Notes under the pieces: generated by a model
What the model was told of the DNA's origin: nothing
Database searches by the model: none
The model's input: only the letters and a program-made list of their open reading frames with translations
Translations under genes and position numbers: made by a program
Shown: positions 1 through 13,897 of the stretch, one piece after another
How the letters are laid out: each line of letters begins with the position of its first letter
Position numbering within the stretch: position 1 is the first letter of the stretch
Source: Muscardinus avellanarius
Taxonomy: Eukaryota > Chordata > Mammalia > Rodentia > Gliridae
Direction: 5' to 3'
Length of the DNA: 64,000 nucleotides
Assembly (NCBI GenBank): GCA_963383645.1
Contig: OY726571.1
Location: forward strand, 79,090,476 to 79,154,475

Positions 1-354
1 GTCTATGCTTTTCTCCTCACAAAAGAGACTTTATTTCTACTCTTATATGTCCCTGCAGGGAAAGAGCAAAGTCACCTCTGGATTACTACTCTGGAATGTA
101 AAAACATCTTCAGGGAGGGAAACAGAAGGTTTTACTTTTACTACCCTGAGATGTCTCCAGGGAGGGAGACAGCCTCAGTCTTAATAGCTTTGAATACCTC
201 CTTACATAAACACTGGCTATACCTGTCTTTTCTCCAATGGTTTGAATCATGTAGGAGCATGAATAATAATGGAAAATTGTCTTCCAGCAACCACCACGTG
301 TCATGTGCAGTATGTGTGCTATCTCTAGTCCTAAGTATAACTCTATAATTTAGA

Positions 355-490
355 TATTATTAGTATCCCAGGATTGCAGACGAGAAAACAAGGGCCCTGA
401 AAAAGCTAGATAACATGCCTAAAGCTATGCAGTTAATAAGTGGCAGAGTTGGGATTCACACAATGATTTTGTGGCCTCAAGGCCAACACT
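355..490 (-). mobile_element. MIR fossil, minus strand
   Basis: Matches the complement of the MIR core in order: ATTAGTATCCCAGGATTGCA, GAGAAAACAAGGGCCC, AACATGCCTAAAGC and GTGGCAGAGTTGGGATTCA. Confidence 0.65.
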
Positions 491-499
491 TTTCCATTG

Positions 500-2850
500 C
501 AAAACCAGTGCAATCCATGTTCCACTGGAGAAGGCCTCATGGTGCCTGATATGAATTTATTTTATAGCATGCATTTTCTATTTTTATGATTCTCATGTTC
601 AGTTGTTCTGGACAGAATCATGTTTTAGATTCTCTTTGGGACCTAACAAAGTACCCTGCAATTACTGGATGCCTTATTAATATTGTCTGAGTGAAAAAAA
701 AATCTGTCAAACTGTGTATGATAAAAACTTGGCATTATACAACTTAAATAATACATGGATGTGGAAAAGAGATCACATCGTAAAATTCAAATATAGAAAC
801 CTCTTATGTGAAATATTAATAGTGATCTCAACTATTTTTTACTTAGCTGACATTGTCACCTCAGCGTGTATGAAAATTTGATGTCTAAAGTTTAGAGAAA
901 ATAACTTAAGAGTTGATAATAATCAATGAAGAGGAATATATAAAAAGTACTATGAGTCAACTCACATAAGAGCTAATGTTTTAATGTAAGGTGTCTTGAA
1001 AACTGAACATTTTTATCTCATTTAAAAGTATACTTTTTCAGTTCTAACCCAAACTATGTCCTATGTTAAAAAGTCAAAACTAGTGATTGAGATACAGATA
1101 TTTTCTCCTCGTCTTATTCTAGAGCAGAAGTCTTGATCTTATAAAATGTGTATTTTTACTTATAGAACGTATTTTCTATTTACATGATTTACAACACTGT
1201 AATATGCACTCATTGTGTCTTTTTTTCTTCCCAAACCAGACTGCTCCAGTATTCAAAACTTACTGGGCTTCATAAAAAAACATTAGAGATTGCTAAAACA
1301 AACACCCATTGCAAAAGTTAGCCCCCACTTGCCATAAAGGACTCTACTCATGTTATTCAGCAGAATGAACACATTTGATTGTATTTCCCCCTTTAGTCCA
1401 ATATCCACTACTTTCTTCTTCTCCTTTTGTTAAATCATGAGTTTCCAAGGCTGTTGCTACCAAATACTGGCTTTAAAGATGTGCCTTTCCTTGAAACAAG
1501 AACAGTCTATTCCCAGTATACACTAAAAGACTGGAAACACATTTACATTTCATCTTAATAAATATTATAAGTGATGCTTTAAAATCAAGGAGACGTTTTT
1601 ACCTTTCTTCCCAAAATACAGCAAGAAAACTGAAATGCGGATACTCATGCGTGGGAGGGAGGTTATGTTTCATTATGCTTTAAACTACTCCGACAGTTGT
1701 TTTCTTTACATAGAGGCAGGATATTAAAGTGTTAGTTGTGTGTGTGTGATTTATTATGGAACCTCTTTACCCAAAAAAGCCCTGTTATTTTGGTAGATTT
1801 CAATATATTTCCTTTGGGGAAGATTAAATAAAATATGTTAACTCAGTTAAATTTGGAGCCTGATGATAAATGACTGGATGTGTTCAAATTGGGCAGGCAC
1901 CGGAAATCTGTCCAGCAGAGGACCAAACTGGGAAATAACATTTGAATGCACCCGGGTAACACTTTGCAGTTTGTTGCTCTGGAGTTCAGTATTACAATAT
2001 GCTATTAATTTTAAGTAGTAAATTAAACAAGTGGAAACAAGGTTCCCATACTCTGATACATAACCCAGATCTACAGCTATATATCAAGGCAAATGAACAT
2101 ATTTGAAAATAGAGTAATGTGAAATTAGGATGAATGGGGTCGTGGAAGGTATTTTCGGTATCATATTCTTGAGTAACATTCTACAAAATGGCAAGGACAT
2201 CTTTACTTACCTCAAGCCTTGTGATTCTTGTGTCCAAATACACTCAGGAATTAGCGAATCATTGTCTTCAGATAACAGAACTAAGTGATTCTAGAAGTGG
2301 GAAAGATATCCATACTGTGACTTTTTTTTTAGCCAATTATTTAATATATGGGATGAATCAAACCATACATATACGTAATTCTGGTTAGGAATGAATTTTG
2401 GTTTAACCAAATTCATGCCAGTTGAGCAAATCTAGAAAATAAGTGTTGTGGCATTTTTAAAAGTTCAGGATCAAGGCTGGAGCTAATGCCAGGCAGAGAG
2501 GTTTTTGAACTCTTCTGAAAAGTTCTCCGAGTAGAGATTTGGAATTATTAACATAAATATCATCCTCCTTTGTCTTCATAATCCCAAAGTGACTTGGATA
2601 TAAAAGATAACCTATTCCTGTTAGTACTAAGTTGTCAGATGCACAAATAAATTTTTCTCTACTGTATTAAACCTTAGAAAAGCATATAGTTAGAAGTAGA
2701 TCTAGAGAATACTCTCTATGTTCCCAACATCTTCCTTTTACTCAACTCTTGATGTCCAAACAGATGTATTCCTTAGAAAATACCCAAACCAGCTCTAGAA
2801 CAGAAATTGAGTTCCAGAAATTGCTATGCCCATTAATATAAGAGTCTTTT
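500..2850. other. Unique AT-rich DNA, nothing recognised
   Basis: No open frame beyond chance length, no family-like protein and no repeat I can name. Only short A or T runs and a brief TG tract near 1735. Confidence 0.6.
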
Positions 2851-3052
2851 TAGCTGCATGTGGTAGAGCACACCTGTAATTCCAGTACTTGGGAGACTGA
2901 GACAGGAGAATCACATGTTAGAAGCCAGCCTTGGCAATTCAGTGAAAACCTTGGCAATCTAGTGAGACCCTGTTTCAAAAAAATAAAAAGGGTTAAAAAG
3001 GGCTAGGGGTGTAGTTCAAGGTAGAATACCTTTGAGTTTAATCCCCAGTCCA
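2851..3052 (+). mobile_element. B1/ID composite SINE, diverged
   Basis: Degenerate head (TGGTAGAGCACACCTGTAAT, GGGAGACTGAGACAGGAGAA), A-rich linker and an ID-like tail (GGGCTAGGGGTGTAG, TTTAATCCCCAGT). It carries a small internal duplication of CCTTGGCAAT, and a GA-rich tract follows. Confidence 0.75.
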
Positions 3053-3347
3053 GATAGAAAGAGAGAGACAAACAGAGACAGAGAGAAGGAGGCTGGCTTT
3101 CTCCTTAAAGGGGGAATTCACATTTCCAGCCACCTTGCTAAGGGGAGAATCAAACTCCAAACTCAATGAGATAAAAAAAAAACATGATAGCAACAGAATT
3201 ATAAAATTTTCTGTCTCTTAATTATCCTTTTATTTTCTATGAAGACTTGTCTGCTTTCCCAAGGCCATAAAACTCAACCAATGATAAAGTATATTACATA
3301 TTTGTTATTTTCATTTGGGACATCAAAAGAATCTTTAGTGTGATATG

Positions 3348-3348
<1 letters not shown>

Positions 3349-3382
<34 letters not shown>

Positions 3383-3578
3383 TTATTGGTGGTACTGGGG
3401 TTCCTGGAAACCCTTCTACCTCCGGGCTACACTCCCAGACCCATTTTAAAATTTTTAAAAATATTTTTATTTGGAAACAGGGTCTCTTAAGCCAGCACGG
3501 CTGGCTTGGAACCAGCATGATCCTCCTGTCTCTACCTCTCAAGCCCAGGGATTACAAGCATGCGCCACCACACCTGGT
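3349..3578 (-). mobile_element. SINE, short 'GGTTCCTGG' sub-type, minus strand
   Basis: A (TTTA)n tract, the reverse of its A-rich tail, is followed by GGTACTGGGGTTCCTGGAAA, the linker, GTCTCTTAAGCCAGCACGGC and the head complement ending CCACCACACCTGG. An imperfect duplication (TGTGATATGT / TGTGATGTGT) flanks it. Confidence 0.85.
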
Positions 3579-3841
3579 ACTGTGATGTGTCCTTTAAAAT
3601 AATAAATAGAAGAGGAAGTTCACATCTCAAAATCACAGATTTTTTTGTTTTTTTACAATGAAGTTCTCTGTAAACCCACTTATTATGTAAGCCCACTTAT
3701 TATAATGCCACACCGGGTAAGCTGATCTGAGCAAAGCCAGGGTGAATAATATTTTTCTCAGGCAGTTGGAGTTTTATTTCAAATAATGAACCAAGAGAAT
3801 TTTTAAAGTTGATGATGTTTCAATAGTGTTGAGTTAATAGT

Positions 3842-4075
3842 TGTTTGTTTGTTTATTTATTTATTTATTTATTTTGGTGGTACTGGGAGTGGAACCCAGA
3901 GGCTTTCTACCTCCGGGCTATGCTCCCAGATGTATTTATAATTTATTTGGAAACAGGGTCTCGTTAAGTTTCTGAGAGCCTTACTAAGTAGCTGAGGCTG
4001 GCTTTGAACCTGTGCAATCCTCCTCTCTCAGCCTCCCAAGCACGGGGATTATAAGCGTGCGCCACCAGGCCCAGC
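3842..4075 (-). mobile_element. SINE, intermediate sub-type, minus strand
   Basis: Starts with (TTTG)n/(TTTA)n, then GGTACTGGGAGTGGAACCCA, and ends with the head complement GCGCCACCAGGCCCAGC. Flanked by a 10-bp duplication AGTTAATAGT (3832-3841 and 4077-4086). It has features of both the GGGGATGGAACCCAGG type and the GGTTCCTGG type. Confidence 0.85.
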
Positions 4076-4239
4076 AAGTTAATAGTATGTTTAGATGAAG
4101 TTTGCATCACCTTGAAGGAATTATCTCTATACTGTTTATGGAAAGCATATTATATTATAGAAAATGTGAAATAAGCTATATACATGAGACATTGTATGAG
4201 CTAAGACAGCAGTGAAAAACATGGAACATATGTATATTC

Positions 4240-4412
4240 ACAGATATATCAAAGTCAATCACTAAGCCAGACATGAAAAGGAGGGAGGAGGAGGAACTGG
4301 GGTGGGAATTTGGGGAAGGGCTATATAAGTGATATGTGCATGTATGCCTCCACCATCTTGTACCCCATTAAGATGGATGACTACAATCCACCAATAGAAA
4401 TTTTAAAAAGAT
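4240..4412 (+). mobile_element. 5'-truncated LINE-1 3' end (3' UTR type a)
   Basis: Shares CACTAAGCCA, the G-rich GGAGGAGGAACTGGGGTGGG tract, GTGCATGTATG and a terminal TACAATCCACCAATAG with the copy at 15119-15283. A G-rich tract ahead of an A-rich end is typical of L1 3' UTRs. Confidence 0.6.
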
Positions 4413-4903
4413 ATGCAAATTCCAAATATGAACAGGAAAAAAAAGATTGAACAATGAAGTACAAGACTTTGCAATGCAAATACAATGAAACAAACAAACA
4501 ACAAACAAACAAACAAACAAAAAACATGGGCTGGAGATAATCTTCTACCAAAGCAGAAAAAATCTCCTTTATTAAACTGTTTTTAAGAGTATGATGCAAA
4601 ATAGAATATACAATGGCAGTTTTGTTTGAAAGATTTGAGTCTCTAACCATGTTGTGATACTACTTTTCTATCTGGAGACCAAAACATCACAAACTAGACA
4701 TGGCTGCTGTCAATTTAGTTCAATTTTAAGTGTAAATGACTGAATAGTTTTGAAAGGTGCAGCTTTTAGTGAAGTATTGTAGGTGAGCAGAACTGCACTT
4801 AAAGGACATAAGATGAGGGCAGGTTAATGTGTCTGGCAATCTAATCGTATTGGAAAAAATAATCTCTCTGAGCCAAACAGCCATGGAGAATTAGACAGCA
4901 GGG

Positions 4904-4920
4904 AGGAGAGAGAGAGAGAC

Positions 4921-4979
<59 letters not shown>
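4904..4979. repeat. (AG)n microsatellite
   Basis: About 75 bases of AG with two AC interruptions. Confidence 0.95.
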
Positions 4980-4982
<3 letters not shown>

Positions 4983-4999
4983 AGACTGACATTAATTCC

Positions 5000-5699
5000 C
5001 TGTTTGAACTCAGCCACTAAGTGTTACTTTTATCTCTGTCTATGAATGATAACTCCTAAGAAAACTGAATGATTCCAGCTGAATTTAGCAGAAACTTCAG
5101 GATATACCTTTATTTCAATTAATGGGTCAGTACACCATCTTGATTTAATTAAAGTTGGGATATTTTGGCCTATTTAAAAATGATTTTCATATTTATTGCC
5201 AAAGAAAACAGTGAAGTCTTTTAATAGTATACTCCTTAATATATACATTTACTTATAGTGATTCTTGTTTTAATTTCCAGGGAGGCAATTTCTTTCATAT
5301 GTTGAATATATTAGGTTATAATTTTTAGCATAATGATAATAGTGGAATTGACTCCAATACAATATTTTAATAAGAACACAGCATTAACTCTACCAGCTGA
5401 ACACATTTTTGAAAGTACAATACAATGTTGTTAACTACAGGCCCATGGTTATCCAACTGATCTCCAGGATTTATAGTCATCTTGCAAAATTGGGGCTTTA
5501 TGCCCACTGATATTTTCCCCTAATTTTTTGGGTCAAATAAACATGATTAAAGTTTGCAAAGGTATTAATTTTTCTGTAGTAGGTTGTGAAGTTGACAATC
5601 TCTGAAGACTCTGGAGACAAGTGAAAGCTTTTTGAGATATTTGGTAGAACTCTAAGATTTTATAATCTATATTTGGAAAACTTTGTGCTATACTCTAAT

Positions 5700-5748
<49 letters not shown>

Positions 5749-8700
5749 TCCATGTTACCCTGGGAATGTTGCAGGTACACCATGAGGCATGTTCAACCAA
5801 TTCCTGTATAACACTACTTTCCATTCTCTTTCTCTGCTTAATTTTCCTCCTGTGCTGCTGCTTGTAGGTCCAAGAAAGCTGCTTGTTGCCAACACATTGC
5901 TCAGTTCTCTGGCGTTATTGATGGCTAATGGCAGGTTATATTCTAAGCAGCAGTTTAGAAAATCCTTTTGAACAGTACCATGATACACATTTCCATGGGG
6001 GTGGTTTAAAAGTTAACTTAAAAAAAAATCAGAGCCCCCTTCCCTTCAAACATGCACGGGGCTCCTACTATCCCAGTATATATTTGGGCTGAGAGAATCT
6101 ATGTAGTGATTTATATCCTTCAAATTCACGTTTCTCCCCTGCACTCTGCCCCAGAATTCTCTTCCAGGAAACTCTTCAGCTCTCTTTCTGGCAGCTGTAG
6201 GATGAGCTCTCCCATCACTGTTTTAGACCATATCTGTATAAAACCAGAGGACACTGTTAAGACTTAAGCCATTTGTCTATGAGCTCCATTACTTTTACAG
6301 ATGAGAATCCTTTGTGGGGAAGAGAAAAAACTATTTTGATGTAAATTACTGTTTTAATTTCCAAGTTATTCTCTAGAACCTTGGAACTGCTGAGGGTAAA
6401 ATGAGATCTCAGTAGCTCCAAATTGATGCTATTACAGTAAGACATTTCAGAATTGTTATTTACTAATGATCAGGTATGTACTATATCTCTTGGGTTAGTC
6501 ATTCTCTGGAAATTGATTAGTGAAACTCAATAACTTCATCTGAATACAGCAAAATTCATTGTTTTTGTTTAAGTTTATGTAGCTTTCCTCTAGGTTAGGG
6601 AAATACAGTCTTCTTTCTTTATTACAAGGCTAGACCTAATCCTGAGTTGTACCCATGCCCATCTTGGGCATCTAACAATAGTCGTAAGACCTTCTGTGGT
6701 TTCTACCAATATTCCCAGGAGAGACATAGCATAAATTCATTCAGTATCTAGATCACACTTGCTAAATCTTACATACATAGGTTTATTTACATAGGGGTTT
6801 TCTAAAACTCTTTTCTGATTATGCTTTCTTCCACACACACAAAAATAACCTACAATGGTCCTCAGTATTTAAATTGAGATGGGGCCTTTTCATTTTATGA
6901 ACCAGAAAGAGACTGAATTTGAGAATTAATTCCTAGCCTTTTGGTGTGCATTAAAATTGATATTTTTCATTTTAGTTGTCCTTACAAGCACTGTTGCTCC
7001 AATTGGATTGTAAATTCACTGAAGCCAGGGCATGCTATACTTTATAGAGTTCTAGTGAAATAGTTGGGAAAGATTCAAACTCTTGGTTATTCTTAGATGC
7101 TATTAAATGCATTTGGTGACATATTATAGGGAAAAATGATCACAAGAGAAATGACCATTTTATAATGAAAAATAAAATAGAGTGAAGAAAGCTGAGATTT
7201 TGAAGAATTGGACAATCGTCCTACTGCTTCTAAAGTTAGGGAATGAAACAGTATAAAGAAAGTTTGAAAGTCAAGTGACCCTTGAGACCAAGTCTCGTGG
7301 CAAATGTCAAATTGATTTGTTGTCTTAAAAATCTACAGATTTGAGGTGGTTGTTACCACTGAACACAGAGGTGCAGTGGGGCTGGAAGCTGGAGTGAAAT
7401 TTAGCAGGTCTGAGAATTACACCTAAAAACACTTTAGATGTGTGTGTTGGTACAGGTACAGGGAACTGTTATATTAAAAAAAGCTTGACACCAATGTTGA
7501 ATTATTGTGAGAAATACATTGCCTAAAATAAAAGAAACAACCAAAAAAGCAGGGGCTAAACATTTCCTTGTTAAAAATTAAAACAGACTTAGGTCCCCTA
7601 TACTTCCATTGAGTGGGAATATGTTTCCAAACTGTACCTCCATCAGGGGGTAATATTTGCTTATGCCCACTTCAGATATAGCCATGGAGAATAATAAAGA
7701 AAGATCCCTTTGCTACACAAGTTAGAACCAGGAAGTGCAAATAAAACATGGAAATTGGTGTCTAATTACAAAACTTTGCCACTGATGGTTCTTGAGGCTT
7801 TATAATGCATGTACCACAGGGTATTACAAATCAGCAACTGTTAAATGCCTCACATTTCCCCCTTACCAAATCGGAATTTATTGTTGCAACTGTACCTTGT
7901 CCACCATTGGACTACTTGGTGTAGATATGGGGAGGAAGAGCAAATAACTTGTCTTTTGAATTTGTACATTTCTGTTCTCTGAACCAAGAAAAGCCATGTG
8001 TAGACCCAATGGGAAGGACATTCCAGTACCTAGAAACTTGGAGTTGAAAGTGGTTAACTGAATGGTACTCTGGGTTGTCTTATAAGGGAAATTAGTAGAT
8101 TCTATGTGTGGGAGGAAGACTGAAATATGTATTTAATGACCAGAGGTTATCCATAAGATGTGAAAGAACCAAAACTGTATGTTTGCTTAGCTGTTCACTT
8201 GAGGCACAGAGATATTTTCCAGTCTCTCCTGTAATTGGTTGGGTCACAGGATTTGGTTCTGGCTAGTGTGTGGCTACCTTATCCTCTGTGTTAACTCTTC
8301 TCTTGGTAAAGAGAAGGTCATCTGATAAAAATTTCTCAGCAAAATTGGAGGAGTCTGAGTTCCTAAGTGACTATTTGAAAAAGACCCCACTACCAGAGAC
8401 CATGGTGGACTGTGATAGAAGGTGATCCTTACTTTATGAGACTCAGGTTGGGAGCTATTTGTTATTGCAGTTTCCATAGTCCAATAGTTTTCTCTTACAG
8501 AGTATTAGAAATGAAAGACATGCTTTCAAACAAGACAAAAACATGTGGTGTGAATTATGTGTGTTGTTACTGATATATATATTTTCAGTAGAGCTTTAAT
8601 TATAGTACATGCATGAAACAATTTTACATACCATTCAAACATGTTGCCCTACTTTAGGACTCTATAATTTAACTATATTCAATAATATTGATACCATCTC

Positions 8701-8960
8701 CCCAATTCTTTCTAGATATACATCTTCTCTAACTGCTCCTCTTCAATTAGTCTTTAAAATTTCTCAGGTGCACATACTCGTATGCTCATTTGCATAGTGC
8801 CAACATGAGACCATACCTGCAACAGACTCCAGGACCAGCAACACTACTACAAACTCTTTTACTCCAGACCTGCTCTTCCCTACATGAAAGGCCAACTGTT
8901 GGAGGCTCTCGTTTTATTCTCCATAATAGTGTCCTCAGTGTCATGCGATTTCACATTTGC
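5000..8960. other. Unique AT-rich DNA apart from the (AC)n tract
   Basis: All frames are under 85 codons and lack protein character. No repeat family recognised. Candidate regulatory function cannot be judged without cross-species comparison. Confidence 0.55.
5702..5746. repeat. (AC)n microsatellite
   Basis: About 22 uninterrupted AC units; the frame 5673-5867 reads it as Thr-His. Confidence 0.95.
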
Positions 8961-8964
8961 TTCT

Positions 8965-9065
8965 TAATTTATCATTTAAATATTGTTTATTAATCACCTA
9001 TTATGTGTCAGTCATCGTGCTAAGCCCTGAGGACACACTGATGAATAAAACAGATGTTGGTCTCA
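8965..9065 (+). mobile_element. Ancient mammal-wide interspersed repeat fragment (L2/MIR class)
   Basis: The string TATTAATCACCTATTATGTG, CATCGTGCTAAGCCCTGAGG and ACTGATGAATAAAACAGA resembles the widespread ancient motif of the TTTATTGAGCACCTACTATG type. The family within this class is uncertain. Confidence 0.5.
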
Positions 9066-10694
9066 TTTGTGCAATCTCAGTCTATGGCAGATTGATGGTT
9101 TTGCTGGAAAACACATTAGAATATTTTCTGTGCCTTTCAAAAATATTAAATGTAAGGAAGGCAAATTATGATTTTCATAAACATTCTCTGATGTTATGTT
9201 TTTAAGGGTTTAGCATAAGCTATAGGGGCTGACTGGGTCTGTTTGTCTTCACTGACATACTATTAGGGTAGAGTTTATCTCAACCAGTGTTTATCTTGAC
9301 CATTGTTATTTTTTGCATTTTATAAATTTGCTTCATAAAATTGCATAGTATTCTAACACAATGTCATAAAAATAAACCAATGTTTCAAAAGATAATCATT
9401 AGCATATGAAAGGAACCTGTAGTAAATACTTAAAAATAAACTTTTATTGGTGATTCAATCTATTTTGCCTAACTCCTCAGAGTATCATTTTTATTAAGAA
9501 ACTTTCTAAACATTGGCTTAAGTTCATCAAATGTTTCTCATCATTTTCAAAGTGCAGTGACTCTCCATATATTTCAAATAATAGTTCCAGAATAGGGTAA
9601 AATAGTATTTTTGACGTTAAAAGAACATCATTCAAAGATACAAAAACCAGATCAAAGTAGCAGTATTGTGAAACAGTGGTAAAACCCGTACATGGCACTA
9701 AAACAATTTCAAAGAACAAGCAGAGTGACCGATTAATTTGAAGGCATGCCTGGGTAGGGGATCAGAGGCATATAATACGGAGGTCCAATTAGTATCTATC
9801 TGCTGACAAATATTTTATAGTGATGTTGGATCAAACTGGCTTTTCATTTAAATAATGATTATTTTGAGAAGCACAATATAAACTGGAAAGAGCAATTGGC
9901 TCCTACTTGTCATGGTTCCAGATCCCCTTGATCAACACGAGACAACATTGGCATATCAACAAATGAAGCTGGACAAAAAGGACGATGCCCTTGCCACATA
10001 AACTAGAGAGAATAGTTGGAAGTCAATAATGCAGCTCATACTCTTTATTCCACGATGAAGAAAACAATTAACATGGAAAATGCCATCAGTTAGCCTCTGA
10101 GGGTGTGCTGCTCCTACTTCTGTGAACGTCCTTGCGGACTGATCCTGAAGTCAAGGGCAAGTCCCCACATGGCTTCTGTAGGAGGAAAGAGCACATTTAT
10201 TTTTAAAACCGGGACTCTATTTATCATCAGTTTCATTAATACCAAAGATGTGGCATATACTTATTTTTCAACAAACAGCTGAGTTGGAAGAGGAATGTAA
10301 ATACAGTGTTTTGGAGAAGGGGACGTCCAGTCCTCAAATTGCATCTCAATTATAGTGTTTGTCTATCCTTGAGGTATCAATCAGCGCATCTGACCCTCAT
10401 TAGAATGTATAATGTTCACTGTAACTTCTTACCTTTCATACATTATAAATAGCCTGATGGTATTATAGATTTAGTGCCTACTGGGTTCTCATTATGAATA
10501 CCCTGAACCTCATGAACTATTACGCATCCTATTATGAAAGTGAGAGGACTTCCACGACCAGCCCAAGGCCACCTGCATGGTAAAGGTCTTTACCGTGTAT
10601 GTAACCCCTTGGGGACTTGCATGTTAGTGCTCAGGGTCATTGGTTATGGGATCTTGGCAAGGTTCTCCCTGTCTCAGTAGGACAACACTGAAGG

Positions 10695-10975
10695 TGACCT
10701 GTGTGGATAATGGAATACTCCACTATGCTTATTTATTTATCGATGACATTTGTAATGAAGTCCTCCTGGCCACTCTGTTGTACATCATAGAGCCCCCATC
10801 CTCATGCCATTCTTGCTCCAACCCCCTACAATTTAATGATTGCCTTCTTCTCTTCTCTTGATTGGAGGCTCCATGGAAGCAGAGGTATTTCTGGGCTTTA
10901 TCCATTAGCATATAAGTGTGCAAAGAGCAGTGCTTGACATGTATTAAAGGCTCAGTAAATGTTGAATGAGCAACT
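10695..10975 (+). mobile_element. L2 3'-end fossil
   Basis: Contains the L2 3'-terminal logic: GGAGGCTCCATGGAAGCAGA, then GCAGTGCTTGACATG and TAAAGGCTCAGTAAATGTTG followed by AATGA. Diverged, mammal-wide age. Confidence 0.7.
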
Positions 10976-12180
10976 ATCAATTTATTCTCCCCAGATTAGC
11001 CTATATCAAGGAATTTCAGAAAGTGCTTTCTCTGGCTTCTTATACTCTAAGATGATTAATGATTTTTTCAATATTCTTACATTCAGTAGGAAGTAGCCTA
11101 ATGTCTATTAAGTCAAGTTCAAAAACAATAAATACATCACAGAAATTCTTGTTGATTCATCTTTTTTCCATGATTTTGGAAATCACATTTTTTTTAATCT
11201 TCCTTTTCTTCTAGATCTCTGTTTTCTGATCTGTTTTTTTTTTCATGAAAATACTACCTATACGGCTATGTAGGAAAAGACTTACCCTTGAGAAATGTAT
11301 ATTGTATATAGTGGGCCATTTCCAAAAATGAGAGCTTAGATATTGGAGCTCTCTACTATACTCTGTTGGTGGCATCATTAAGTAGGATTGTGGGCTTGAA
11401 TTTATGTGAAGTACACAGATGCAGAAAGAATGGGCTGTGTGCAGGAATATGTAAATAGGAAATGTTTAATTTCATTTCAAGGGGCCAAAAGCTTATTTGA
11501 AGTTAACCACAAATGAGGATTTCTTCATAATCTACAAAAGCCTTTTTAAATTCCAATTATGCACACATTTTAAGAAGCGCCAAATGGTGATTATTTGAAG
11601 GGAACTAGGAAGAAACCAAGCCTTGGAAAAGGACACATCTTTCCCATAGTCAAATCTGACTGCACACATACCTTTTTAGTTTTAATTACCAAAAAAGGTC
11701 ACTTTCTCCTTATCCATAAAATATGAGGCATTCTGATGTTTTTTTTTCCTTTTCTGACACTGAGAATAAAAAACTAACTTTGACTTAAGAAAGTCATGGG
11801 TATATACCAACTTTTACTCCGCTGCTAATTAATGCTATCAAAAGACCTCACAGGATTATTCTGCCGCCTTTTTATCTCTGTGTGATGAGCAGCTTCAAAC
11901 AGCCTCCTGTCTCCCACTGCCAGTTGGATGTCATCTATAAACTGAGTAACAACAGCCATTGCTCCCAAGGAAAATATCTGCAGCCTCTTCCTTTAGAGTA
12001 CAGACTGGAAGGAGAGGCATAGCCGTGTAATTACCTAATGATCAGATTTTTTTCAAAGTAGCTGGAAGGTCAAGATTAGTTGAGAAAGGAATACTCAAAT
12101 ATTTTCTGGCTTTGATGGAAAGCAAAACAACTTCTTTCCCCAAGTGCCTACCACATAAATAGTTGCAATTCTTTGTTTCT

Positions 12181-12182
<2 letters not shown>

Positions 12183-12228
<46 letters not shown>
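12183..12228. repeat. (AC)n microsatellite
   Basis: About 23 uninterrupted AC units. Confidence 0.95.
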
Positions 12229-12230
<2 letters not shown>

Positions 12231-13642
12231 ATTTCATTCTTGATTTTTAAAAAAATCCCTGCATTCCTCAGTTGTGAATATTAGCATTGTCTGAAATGTT
12301 TCAAGGTGAATTGGCTTTTAGGTTGTACTGTACTTTATTCTTTCCAAACCCCAAATTTGAGTTTATGACAGGTTTAAGAGGCAACTGGAGAAATAACTGC
12401 AGGAAAAAATAGGAGGCAAAATGCTGCTGAAAGTCTTTACAGACTTTGCAATGAAATTCCTGTAAAATGGTATGCCTCCGCCTGTATGCCACTGTCGTTT
12501 ACCATGTGGCCTCTGATGCTGAGTATTGTTAGAGGTCAAATTTTGCTTTGTGCAGATATATGAATGGCTCTTATAATTCCAAATATGCCTATAAATTGTG
12601 ACTTTTGAATGCAATTATCATCAATTTGGTTTTTTCTATGTTGCTACCGAAAATTAACTTATCCTACAAATGACACAATTTCCTGTTTAGTTGATTGAGA
12701 TAAGCCTCCTTTCATGAATTGAGAATAGGTTGCATTATTTTGTTCCTAATATTATAAAATATAAAATAAATCCTTGTAAGTCCACATGAAAATATTGTAA
12801 GCCATCTTTTAGAAATGAAAATAAAATTATGCACAATATTTCAACTTCTTCCATAATAAACACTAACATGACAGGTACATATCAAATTTAGGCAGTTAAT
12901 GAATATTTATGCTATTATAATTTGTAGTAGGGCTAGAAAAAAATCATTGCTATATCATTTAATTTTTACTACAAATGAAGAAATGTAAAGCCTATAGTTA
13001 GAAATAACAGTTTTTTGAAGTCACGTTATAATGGCTTATAATTATTAAATAAATAATCAATATGGGGGAAATACTGTAATGAAGGTCTCCCCCTCTTTTC
13101 TCACAAACGAAATTGTTTACTATGTCTGAGAAATACCATTGTACTTGTTAGATAATTTACAGTAAACACACATCCTCTTAATTACATCACAGAAGCTTGA
13201 ATAGATTTGTAAAACCATTAAAAAATCAATACTTAGCTTTTAGGTGATGAATTAATTAATAGAGTGTGAATGCTCGAAGTCTGCATTACCCAGCATGCAC
13301 CATGGCTTTCCATAGCATCATGTCCAGGGGAAATGTATATGAAGTACCAGGATGTAACATATTGGGACCTGCAGATAAAAACATATCAATTCCTGCTTCC
13401 CAGTGAGAGTATCCTAAGAAAACCAGCTTTGTGGGTCAGAAATGTGATACAATTATTTTTCAGTTCCATACAGTGATGGAATTCTATTGATAGTTCCAGT
13501 TCAGAGAAAAAATAGTCAGAGGTGTCCCAACTCTTTGATTGGTCAGTCATGAGGTAGCGCTTCGTGCAGTGAAATGATATGAAACTGAGAAGAGGTGGGA
13601 GGATCGGAAATGAAATGGTTTTGTTTACCTGGATACTTCTTT

Positions 13643-13897
13643 TTTATTTTATTTTATTTTATTTTATTTTATTTTATTTTATTTTATTTTGTGGCACTAG
13701 GGGTAGAACCCAGGGGCATTCTACCTCTGAGCTAGACTCCCAGTTCTATTTTGTTTTTATTCTTTGTTTTTTTGAAACTGGATCTCACTGAGTTGCAAAG
13801 GATCTCATTAAGTAGCTAAGGCCGTCTGCAAATCATGATCCTCCAGTCTCAGCCTCCCAAATGCTGGGATTACAAGCCTGTGCCACCACACCCGGCT
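13643..13897 (-). mobile_element. SINE with (TTTTA)n tail, minus strand
   Basis: About 50 bases of (ATTTT)n lead into GTGGCACTAGGGGTAGAACC and end in CCACCACACCCGGCT. An 11-bp duplication, GATACTTCTTT, flanks it (13632-13642 and 13900-13910). The pentanucleotide tract is an expanded A-rich tail read on the other strand. Confidence 0.88.

Larger units (their letters stand above)
9070..13630. other. Mostly unique AT-rich DNA with one L2 and one (AC)n
   Basis: A possible MIR trace lies at about 10480-10580 (GCCCAAGGCCACCTGCATGG). Otherwise no gene or named repeat is visible. Confidence 0.5.

Noticed and set aside
3349..3384. Regularly spaced TTTA units as a possible CRISPR-like array
   Set aside because: A simple tetranucleotide tail with no spacers. 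No CRISPR array is present anywhere in this eukaryotic window.
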